Both the position numbers and the translations under genes were made by a program. Of a DNA stretch of 64,000 nucleotides, positions 55,040-64,000 are shown piece after piece. Source of the DNA: Oryzias latipes (lineage: Eukaryota > Chordata > Actinopteri > Beloniformes > Adrianichthyidae). The DNA lies in contig NC_019876.2 of assembly GCF_002234675.1 (NCBI RefSeq), forward strand, positions 18,421,354-18,485,353, read 5' to 3'. The stretch's first letter is position 1. Each line of letters begins with the position of its first letter. The notes under the pieces were generated by a model. The model worked only from the letters and a program-made list of their open reading frames with translations, was not told where the DNA came from and searched no databases.

Positions 55040-55962
55040 AACTAAGAAACAATGCTGTCCGGGGCCCACTGACAGTGAGTCGGGCCTTCCATCCGAGATC
55101 TTCGGTCACGGCTACCCTGCAAGAAACTCAGTCCCAGGTATTTGGGTCCATTCCAGATCATCAAACAGATCACCTCTGTATCCTATCGTCTTCAGTTACC
55201 CCCTGAATTCCACATCTTGCCTACCTTCCATGTCTCCCTGTTGAAGCCCACCAGTGGTTCTTTGGATTGAGGGTCGCAGTCTGAACCCTCTGATGTGGGT
55301 TAATGGTGGATGGCATCAGGGAGACCCTGGATTCCCGGCGCCGGGGGAGTCGGCTTCAATATCTGGTGGATTGGGATGGGCACGGCCCAGAAGAACGCAC
55401 CTGGGTCGCATCTGACGACATCCTCGCTGACCCCTTCCTGATCAGCGACTTTCACAGATGCCACCCGGACAGACCAGCACCCCGACCTCATGGTCGACCT
55501 CGGCATCGGAGGGCTTCCGGAGCTGCTTGCAGGAGGGGGGGGCTCTGTCAGAAGTCAGACCTTTGTCTCCCCATCTGGACACCAGAGGAAACCATCTCCA
55601 GAGTACTGAATGCACTTCATCTCCCAGCAACCCCAGCATGCACTTCCTGGATGCCACACACCTGACTCTCATTCACTTAATCACTCACAGTACACATAAG
55701 CACTGTACTGAGCCTCACTCAGCGTTAAGTTTTGTTTGTGCCACTCTGCCTTTCTTATAGAGTGTTATATTTGGCCCAGATCTTCTGTCTCTGTTTGCCT
55801 GCCCCGGCTCTCACCTGGATCCTGACTACTCTGTCTCTTCTGATGAACATATTGCCTGTTATCGACTCCTGCATGCCTGACCCTGATTTAGCTTTGTGGA
55901 CTTTTAGCTGAGCTAATAAACCTGCTGCATTTGGATCTAGCCGTCTACCTGTTCTTGTGACA
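55040..55962 (+). mobile_element. Ty3/Gypsy chromodomain retrotransposon, 3' end with LTR
   Basis: The 5' part (55050-55260) encodes, with a frameshift, the end of integrase typical of fish Gypsy elements ([10 protein letters not shown]). It is followed at 55303-55500 by a chromodomain ([18 protein letters not shown]) and the HPDRPAPR tail. The 3' LTR spans 55546-55962, from TGTCAGAAG to CTTGTGACA, with an AATAAA near 55916. Gag, protease, reverse transcriptase and the 5' LTR are absent. It is a dead truncated copy of a non-viral retrotransposon. Confidence 0.82.
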
Positions 55963-56431
55963 AAAGCCATCTAGTTTGTCCTCATAGTTAGGGATGCATG
56001 TATTCTAGTGCTAACTGCCACAATGTCAACAACCAAAACTTGCAAATGACTTTTTTTTATTTGTATGCTTTAATTTAATTCTAAAACTTTTGCTCTACCT
56101 TTAGTTGTAACATTAGTGGTAACCCTTAGCACGTCATGACTCGTGTGTCTGCTGTTACACTAAGGTTTTATGGTATTGTATTGTCTTGCCCCGGAGGTAA
56201 TTCAGCATAGAACCACCTCTGGATCCAACAACCTCTACAAAGACACTGGACAAGCTTAGGCCTTATTAAAGTCTGACTATTTCAAACTGTGACCAAAAGA
56301 AGTATTTTCCTGTAAATGTGATTGGAGGCATTTTTTTTTGTTAAAACCTTTGATGTTTTCCACTTAAAGTTTGGGGTTTTCTCCGGGAGCTCCGGTTTCT
56401 TCCCACAAAAAAAGGACAAAAAGGACCCCCC

Positions 56432-56462
<31 letters not shown>

Positions 56463-56605
56463 ACACACACCTACACACGGAAAAAAAAAATTAAAACTTA
56501 GAAAACCCAAATAAAACAAAGCAACAAGACAAAAAAACTATAAAAAAAAAGAGAAAAAAAAGGCAAAATGAGAAAAAAAGCAAAAATTAACTAAAAAAAC
56601 AAAAC
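55963..56605. other. Intergenic, with (C)n/(AC)n tract at 56427-56470
   Basis: No gene seen. A run of about 22 C followed by about 11 AC units lies at 56427-56470, then A-rich simple sequence. Confidence 0.5.
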
Positions 56606-57490
56606 AAACCTCTCCTTGAACAGCCACCTTATTGTGGTGGAGAGGTTTGAGAGCTCGTGTGATCCTAGGAGCTAAACTGCCTGGGGCCAATGCCCCTGTC
56701 AGGGTTTCCCATGGCAGACAGGTCCTTGGTGATGAGTCAGACTAAGAGCGGTTCACAACATTTAAAAGATAAAAGAAAAAAATAAACAAAACAAAAACAA
56801 GCTAACTAAAAACTAACCATCGATCCGTCCATGTTCTTTTGCTCATCCAGGACTGGGTCACGGCGGCAGCAGTAGCAAAGATGCCCAGATTTCCCTCTCC
56901 CCGGCCGCATCCTCCAGCTCCTCTGAGGGAACCCAAGGCTGTCAGAAGTCGGAGCTCTGTTTCCCCCTCTGGTCACCAGCGGGAGCCGGTCTTCAGAGTT
57001 CTTAATGGCTCAGTACCTGCTCCTCCTGGTGGGGTCTTGCTCACTAGTGAGTGAAGATTGAAAGGTGACATTGACAGGGGGATTAGTGCAACGTCAGATG
57101 TTTTTGGGTGGCTGTGTCGGTCCTTTGTGGTGAAGGGAGAGCTCTCCACCGTCCTTGAGAGGACAAACTAAATTTCTCCGGTCAAGAACCATGGCTCAAG
57201 ACTTAGTGGAGCTGACCCTCATTCCAGCTGCAAACTACCTCAATGCAACCTGGAGATTCTGGCTCAATGAAGCTAACAGGACAAAGAGCAGAGAGGAAAT
57301 CCTGAGGTCCCTAAACTAGCCCCCCTCCGGCCGCTGGCTGTGTCCAGAAATTCTGTCTATGAAGATTATGAATAGAACCGGTGATTAAGGGCAGCCCTGC
57401 CAGATCCAACATGCATTGAGACCAGGTCCGATCTACTGCCGTCTATTCGAACCAAGCTACTGCTGCGGTCATACAGAGACCGGACAGGCC
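56606..57490 (+). mobile_element. Non-LTR retrotransposon 5'-region remnant
   Basis: CCACCTTATTGTGGTGGAGAGG, TGATCCTAGGAGCTAAACTG, TTTCCCATGGCAGACAGGTCC and, further on, GGCCGCTGGCTGTGTCCAGA and GCAGCCCTGCCAGATCCAAC are blocks I associate with the untranslated 5' region of a common fish LINE. Order is kept with interruptions, including an A-rich insert near 56760. No reverse transcriptase is present. The family name is uncertain. Confidence 0.5.
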
Positions 57491-57502
57491 TCAGAAATGA
57501 TA

Positions 57503-57750
57503 CACTGCAAAAAAACGGAATCTTCTGAGAGAAAAAAGACACTTGCTTCAAGAAAAACTGTATTGTTTTCTGTCTTGCAAGATCAAATATTCTTATCAAG
57601 AAAGTTTTTCAATTACAAAATAATCTTAGTTTGTATCTTAGTGACTATAATTGTTACTTAAAATTAGAATTCTTGGTCTAACCTTTTTTCTTATCCCATT
57701 GGCAGATTTTTTTGCTAATTTAATGTATTCTTTTAAATCATAAATATGTT
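57503..57750. repeat. ACTGCAAAA-type MITE-like repeat, copy 3
   Basis: Begins CACTGCAAAAAAACGGAATC; contains TTGCTTCAAGAAAAACTG, TCTGTCTTGCAAGATCAAA and AAATAATCTTAGTTTG. The best preserved of the three copies in the window. Confidence 0.55.
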
Positions 57751-57871
57751 GGCAAATGTTATTTGCGCTGACTCACAGTACTTGAAGTCATAATTTTCTT
57801 TGGCAATTTCTGATTTGAATGAACGTCAGCGGCAGGAGCGAGTCCAGCCAACTAATGTCCCTGGAAGATCG

Positions 57872-58102
<231 letters not shown>

Positions 58103-58599
58103 CTCAGGCACTTCTACATTTAACTTAACTAAGCTAAATCAAATCCTTGCTAATTTATTAACCCTTACTTTTAGAGATTACGATTATTATTTTTTTCTGC
58201 AGCCAGAGAGCCAGTTGATGGGGTAACAGACCTGCATGTGCTTCCGGAGCCACAGGTTTCAGAACCCTGGTCCATACTCAAAGTGAGGCAGTATATTTGA
58301 AGTTTACTTTTTATATACTATATGTATATTGTAAACTAAAATGTTCTAATTTAGTCTGGAGCAGTTTTAGGTATACCTCTACATGTGCATGATTGTCTAT
58401 AGTAGACTTGCTATAAATACTCAAGTATGCTTATTAAAATAAAGTGAAGTATACTACCTTTTGCTACGGCATCTATTTAGAGCCTTTACTGGTTAATTAC
58501 TTAACTGAAATAAAAAAAACATGAGCAAATGAACGTCCAAAGAAAACATTCAAATCACCTTTCGTGTTTGGATTGTTTTTGGTGGGTGTGGGGAGGGGC

Positions 58600-58933
58600 T
58601 TCCGGCGCCCCTACAGGTGAGGCTGTGTGATGATCACGTGTGATCACGCCCCGCCCCGCCACCTTCCAATAAAGCACAGCAAAAGCCATTTCTCCGCTTC
58701 CTTGCTGCAGCCAGCAGACGGCGAGGTGTGCGTGGAGCGTGGACGTAAAGCGAAACCCCGGCTGTGTGTGTGTGTGTGTGTATGTGTGTGTGCGTGCGTG
58801 CGTGCGTACGGGCGGCGCTCACAGATGATTAATTAGTAAAATGTGGCTCCCGGTCACTGGACGCCACATCTCATCCACACTTCGGGGGTCTGCGGAGGAC
58901 AGAGGCGCAGGTGAAGGACATGAAGACGTCCAG
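58600..58933 (+). promoter_or_regulatory. Promoter and probable noncoding first exon of the tesk gene
   Basis: GATCACGTGTGATCAC (about 58630) is a palindromic E-box, followed at once by GCCCCGCCCCGCC GC boxes (58648-58661). A TG microsatellite lies at 58762-58795. A GTCCAG|GTGAGG donor at 58933 and a CTCTCTTCAG acceptor at 59380 fit a noncoding exon spliced to the coding exon. Transcript ends are inferred. Confidence 0.5.
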
Positions 58934-59880
58934 GTGAGGACAGCGTCTTTTCCATTTAGAGCATTTGTGCCTCAACTGTTTTTTTGTCTTAATGCGAAAC
59001 AAGTGCGTAACAGACGAGCCAGCAAACTGGACTCAGTCAGGCATCCATAATTTACCAGCCGCATTCAGTCAGTCAGGCTGTCGGGGATCCGCAACACGCA
59101 GCTCTGCGTGAGCCTCTAGGAGAGTACCATTACCAGAGGGACTAGTTGTATCAAATGCTGCCAAATTGGATCGTTGTGATGCGTTCACGGCTCCAATCAC
59201 AGCCGGCTGCTGCCATTTCGATCCAGACTGCGCCGCTGCACCGTTTTTGCCAGTTTCCATTCATTCTGATCTCCTCGCCTATCCAGAGCTGGAGGAGTTC
59301 TGCTGATAGACACTTCAGATGACTTTACGAGTTAGTGAATTAACGCCCCTGTGTCCGCCCCCTCTTTACTCTCTCTTCAGATGCAATAGGCTGCAGCGCG
59401 TCTGAGGCGGCCCCGTGCGTCCTGCGAAACCGAGCTTCAATTGGTGGAGCCAGAAAAGGAGCCGCGGCCTTGCCCACTGCAGGAGGGTTTGGATGAAAGC
59501 GACGGACAAGGGCAGCCTGCGCATTTCAGCTACCAAGAGCCACGCAGCCCCCCTCCACCCATCGCCGTGCAGCATGACAGACCTCCCGCACTCTGCGCAC
59601 CGACCCCGCGGCACGCACCGCCGCGCTTGAAGGGATTGCACTGCTTTTCCAAGCCCCTTGCGGGAATTTGACACCCAGTAATATTCCGCCTATCTGGTAG
59701 CTGACCACAGCTGCAACAGCGAGAAATCACCCACCCCCTACCCCAAAGAGCCCCCGCGCAGTGGCCTCGGACGGAGCAAACGGGGGAAATGTAAACAGCA
59801 GTTGGGCTGGATTTTAAACTCTGCACGCGTTCCACCTACCCCTCCAGCAGACTCCTCTTCCTCCTCCCAGGCCGTCCGAG

Positions 59881-60069
59881 ATGGAGACGGAGAGGGTCGC
59901 CCCGGAGCAGGAGGGAGAGGCAGAGCCCCCCCTGCACAGCGTCCATGGAACCCACAGGATCAGACCGTCTTCTTACAGGGCCCTGCGCAGCGCCGTGTCC
60001 ACTCTGGCGCGACTGGACGACTTCAGCTGCGAGAGAATTGGAGCGGGATTCTTCTCCGAGGTGTTCAAG
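59881..60069 (+). CDS. tesk1: Testis-specific kinase-like (TESK family), first coding exon
   Basis: TESK kinases are dual-specificity kinases that phosphorylate cofilin and so control actin dynamics. The exon encodes 63 residues from METERVAPE, ending in frame at GTGTTCAAG with donor GTGAGA at 60070. An acidic, proline-containing leader is followed by [20 protein letters not shown] and the ATP-binding loop [11 protein letters not shown] (about residues 52-62), which has Phe-Ser where most kinases have a third glycine, as in TESK and [17 protein letters not shown] is closer to TESK1; SEVFK is like TESK2, so the paralogue is not certain. The 5' UTR part of this exon probably starts at 59381. 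The remainder of the kinase lies beyond the window. No second exon is seen up to 64000. Confidence 0.85.
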
Positions 60070-60373
60070 GTGAGATATGGGGGCAATGTGATGATGCCTC
60101 TTACAGCACCTACACTACAGGCTGGAAGAACACACAATTAGAAACCACACTGTCTTTTAGGAACATTTTGGAGACGTATTTAGCAGAATTATTGGGGTGG
60201 AAAAATCTTATCTTACTTCACTGGAATGTTGTTCTGTGTAAGTGGAGACTTCCAGGACAGATGGATGGTTTGCACGTGTTGGTAACCCAATGCTGTCCTA
60301 CTTGTTACAGCAGCTATCCTCTTTTTGGTGCTGGTCACCTACATTGAGCTGTGTAGGTGCAGGGATGCATCAG

Positions 60374-61003
60374 TAGAGATGTAACGATTCATTTTAACGA
60401 TTCGATTCATATCGTAATTTGTGATTGCTGATGCGATTCATAGTCTATTTTGGTTCACTTTGGATAGTCTATATCACAGACCTAAAATTGATCCAGGACA
60501 TCTTAAGGCAAAAATTCAACCTGTGTGACTCAGAGATAAATACAAATGTGAAGTTTTCCAGATTCTTTGTATTTCTTGGAAGATAATTCCAAGACAAGAC
60601 AAGACATTCCTGACAAGTGTAAAAACGTGAACAAAGAAGTAAAAAAGAATTGATGGCAAATCTATTCATCTTTTAGTTTCAGGAAGTTAAGCCCATTTTA
60701 GAACATTCTACCACACTGTATGGTCACAAGTTTTTGCAAAACTCAGTTTCCACACATTGGACTGTAATGATGGATTAATCATTTTTTTGCTGCCATCACG
60801 TGTGTTGTCCACTGTGATGACACTTGGTCGTTTTTACATAATAAACCTACTGTGCCTCAGTCTAAATGGTATTTTCTAATATTGATATAATCAATATTTT
60901 TCCTTTTGAAACAATGTTAGAATGGTATAGCTCGATTTGACATCTTTCCACAGACAGATCAATCTGGTTGGGTCGTAAAAGTTGATTAATCGTTACACCT
61001 CTA
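60374..61003. mobile_element. hAT-like element (TAGAGATGTAACGATT ends)
   Basis: Left end TAGAGATGTAACGATTC and right end GATTAATCGTTACACCTCTA are imperfect inverted repeats. This end type is common in fish and usually assigned to hAT. There is no coding frame, and no target duplication could be read. Confidence 0.55.
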
Positions 61004-62092
61004 ATCGTCGGTTATCACTCCAAATGACACATGAGAGAGGATTAGGAATTGATCGTTATTTTATGTCTGTAAAGTTCTGGTTTTGTTGAAGTGTCACATG
61101 GATCAAGAGCTCAGTGTGGTTGATCCTGAGTGTTAAAGGGTTTTTGTGGAAACGCCTAGCGTCTTAACACGGCATCAAAAATGATGAAACCTCTTGTCTT
61201 CAGATGCCGATATTTAAAAAAGGTTCATTTTAATATTTACATATTTCTTTTTAACTTTTCAATAGTGCATTTTATCATTTGGGCATCTTTCCTAAAAGTT
61301 GTGCACCCGGTCATAAAAAAAATGGTAAGAATTACCAAAAACGAGCAGGTTTTCTTTAACTAATAGGCAACCACTAGCCGAATCAGTCTCTTATATTTTC
61401 CATATGCTGAGGGATCAGTGGACTACTAGAAAACAGGAAGTGTTATGTTGGTATTTGGCAGATATCCATTTCTTTTCTTTTCTTTAGGTTTCTGGGCTGC
61501 TTTATCATGATAAACTCAATAAAAGTCTCATTTAGCAGAGAGTCTGTTAACAGCAGTGTTGGAAGCTGTTCAGTCAACAGACTTAAAGCCTGTAACCACA
61601 ATATTTGTAATTCTGTTTTACTGACTGCTTTTATTGCCCATATTGCGCACACAGGAATTTGTCCGACACTGCAAAGCTTTGTAATGATTTATAATTACTT
61701 TGCTGCAGGTGACTTGGAATTCCTTGAACTTATTTTTTAAATGGCTATTGAATTTGCAAATTATTCAAATTCACCAGGTGTTGCTTTTAGGATTGGCTGC
61801 CTTTTGTCTTTTGTTCGTATTAGTTTTAATTCCAACATGCCCTCTCAAGGAAATTTGTTTTGTTTTCAAAAGTCCCCCGCTGAGATTAAATAAAAATCTT
61901 TATTGTGTTAAACCAGTTTTTAAAAAAAATAAGTATTATAAGTATAATAAGGGTACATATTATACTTATAATACTTCAGAATTATTTTGTCATAGTTGTG
62001 TTTTCCTAGTGACCTCAGTTTACCTGTTATTTTTCCTTGTGCTGTTTTTTTCTGTTGGACTTTTAAATGACTAAAAGTCCATTATACTCTTA

Positions 62093-62285
62093 AGCTACGT
62101 CCACACTATCCATGTGACCATACGGTGTTCATATTGGACAAGCATGGAGGGGACTTTCACTGTTACTGCTATTTCCATGGCTGCCATTTACAGTTGGAAG
62201 AGTCTTTGTGTGAAATGTTGAACAGTGCTAATCTTGTGAATCTTGCTCCAGACTTTTTCTTTCACAGCTCTATTCCGATATTTGC
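62093..62285. repeat. GCTACGTCCACA-type repeat, copy 2
   Basis: AGCTACGTCCACACTATCC and ACAGTTGGAAGAGTCTTTGTG match 23311-23490 in order. A dispersed repeat with undefined ends. Confidence 0.4.
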
Positions 62286-62629
62286 CTCAGACTTGTTGTC
62301 CATTTAATTTTGTCTGATTTAATTTGCATAGCCTGTTCAATGGCCATGAGTTGTGTTGGAAACGGTCATAAAAACTTGTGTAGATAATGTTTGTGATGCA
62401 TTTACATAGACCTTTCATTGGTGGTGGTAACCTGACCACATGTTGCCAAGGGCTGTGTGAACTTATAGCTTTAGATGCAGGCGTCCCACCCGTTTAGCTA
62501 CAACAGAATATTTTACATTTTTTCCTTATTTAGTTCTTGCTGCACAAGAATCAATTTGAAGTAAGATTCTGCGGAGAGTCTGAAAACAATTCACTATAGA
62601 ATTTCAGAAGCGTCTCAGTTTTTAGACAG

Positions 62630-62930
62630 ATGGATAGACTGCACTTTCATTGATCCCACAATGGGGAAATAGAATTACCATGGGTCAAAGAACAAAATGA
62701 TTAAAAAACAGATAATTACAGATCATAAATGGTGCTAAAATACAACAAATAACACCATTAAACCGATGGTGTCTATGAGGTGTTGTAGAGTCTAATAGCT
62801 GAACGGGGCAAAAAAATTGAAAAAAGAATTCAAAAGTGAACCTTGCAGCATTATGAATTGTGTTAAATGGTCTCAGAAGTTGGGTTGACTTATTTAAACC
62901 CACTGAGGCCCTCATACTTTGTCAACACAT
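62630..62930. repeat. Retroposon-tail-like repeat (ACTTTCATTGATCCCACAATGGGG)
   Basis: GATGGATAGACTGCACTTTC and ATTGATCCCACAATGGGGAAA resemble the 3'-tail block of a common fish LINE. The remaining 250 bp are weakly similar at best. Confidence 0.4.
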
Positions 62931-64000
62931 CTTTTTATTTCAGAAGAAATGGCCACAATGCGTTCAAGTAGTTTAGCTGAGAGTAAAGGTCGACTAAACT
63001 GCTTGACAACATTTCTGTCCGATGAAGCAACCCCCCCCTCTTCTGTCCTTTAAATGGCCAGTGAGCCTTTAAATGCCACCATATTTACTGTTGCCTTATC
63101 AATTTGCTCACTTGAGTTTGGACCAGCTTGTCCTTTGGCAGTGTAATATAAATGCTGAGTTATTATTGCCACAATCAGTCATAGTTTTTCTCTCATGACT
63201 GAGAGAGCAGCTGCTGCTCCAACCTAGTTGAATTGAGAAGAAAAGGCCAGACTGCTTGCAGAAAAAACCCCAACTGGTTTCTTAAGTTTAGTCTTTGCCA
63301 AGTTGTGCTTATGGCGCCCGTACTCATTCTTGTGAGCTTGGAAGTTGATGCTCTGGCCTGCTAAGTGTACATTGTGCAGCTTCAGCAGGCTGCAGATCAA
63401 TTGGGGCTGCAAGGAGACGAAGACATTTCTTCAGAGAAATTGTGCAACCATTAAAAAAAAAAAAAAAAAAAAGTTAGAAAGGAGGGGACACGTGTCTGGA
63501 CAAATCCTTCAGGTGTTGTTTTTATCTTCTCTTCAATATTCTTCAAAAGCGAGTTGCATGCAGGCTTCCAGCTTTTCTGTTGTTGTTTTTTCAGCTCAAT
63601 GCCAACAGAAACCCTTTTATATGAGATAAGTTTCAACATCAGTCATGAGCTCAGCTGGCTATTAAAAAGTGATTATTTATCTAGTGTTTTTATAAAGTAT
63701 TAAAACAACATCTGAGTCTGTTTTTAGTCAGATTTCTGTGCTGTTGTGACATGTTTTTAACCATTTCTGCCCCTATGATGGATGCTGGAGTTACTTTCCC
63801 AAAATACCTGCCCTTCACAATCAATGAAACGGGAAAAGAGCTTTTAAACAAATGAAAGAAATTAAGCAAATTTCCTTTTTTTCTGTTTATGTAAAACCCT
63901 TTAAAATAAGTCCATAAAACTTTGTTATCGTACTTTTTTCCCCCTTAATTCTGCATTGCAGAAAAGAAAAGAAAAACATACCTTTAAAAATGTCGGCTTC

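Larger units (their letters stand above)
60070..64000 (+). other. tesk1: tesk intron 1 (partial)
   Basis: Begins with a good donor at 60070 and runs to the window edge without a frame resembling the TESK kinase domain. It holds a hAT-like element at 60374-61003, a GCTACGTCCACA-type repeat at 62093-62285, a retroposon tail at 62630-62930 and an A-tract at 63451-63472. The rest is AT-rich with nothing recognised. Confidence 0.7.

Noticed and set aside
59802-60347. 181-codon frame overlapping the tesk first exon
   Set aside because: Different frame from the recognisable kinase N-terminus at 59881 and runs through its donor into the intron.

Overview
This window is nuclear DNA from a ray-finned fish, most likely a percomorph teleost (species not determinable by eye). 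The evidence is small vertebrate genes split by GT-AG introns, a high density of DNA transposons and tRNA-derived SINEs of teleost type, long dinucleotide and tetranucleotide microsatellites, and no bacterial-style gene packing. All exon coordinates were assembled by hand from reading frames, splice signals and remembered similarity to human proteins; no alignment was run.

Layout. (1) 1-3,020, minus strand: the first two coding exons of nat8l (N-acetylaspartate synthetase) with a TATA box; the last exon lies left of the window. (2) 3,020-14,690: a gene-poor stretch filled with transposon remnants (a deleted Tc1-like element, a TTAA-flanked repeat carrying a nested SINE, a piggyBac-type MITE). 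(3) 14,690-18,300, minus: nicol1 (the C4orf48 orthologue), three coding exons and 90 aa. (4) 18,702-25,200, plus: a complete nelfa (NELF-A subunit of negative elongation factor), 11 coding exons and 545 aa, divergent from nicol1 across a short shared promoter. The nat8l / nicol1 / nelfa arrangement matches human 4p16.3 as I remember it. (5) 25,400-43,030, minus: a complete faah2 (fatty-acid amide hydrolase 2), 11 coding exons and 528 aa, convergent with nelfa, with introns stuffed with Tc1, PIF/Harbinger, pogo-like and TTAA elements. (6) 43,100-58,500: intergenic. It holds a 2.5 kb foldback element with a hAT element and a solo LTR nested in it, LINE and SINE pieces, the 3' end of a Ty3/Gypsy chromodomain element, and a quiet stretch (52.4-53.8 kb) that looks like conserved noncoding DNA. 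(7) 58,600-64,000, plus: the promoter, a probable noncoding exon and the first coding exon of a TESK-family kinase (tesk1-like), then its first intron, which runs off the window.

The genes are not a functional pathway. They are a conserved microsynteny block (nat8l-nicol1-nelfa) joined to faah2 and tesk. The most interesting structure is in the mobile DNA: a repeat family present in at least seven copies with TTAA-type ends and a conserved short peptide start, and the three-level nest at 43.6-46.1 kb whose target-site duplications can be read directly.
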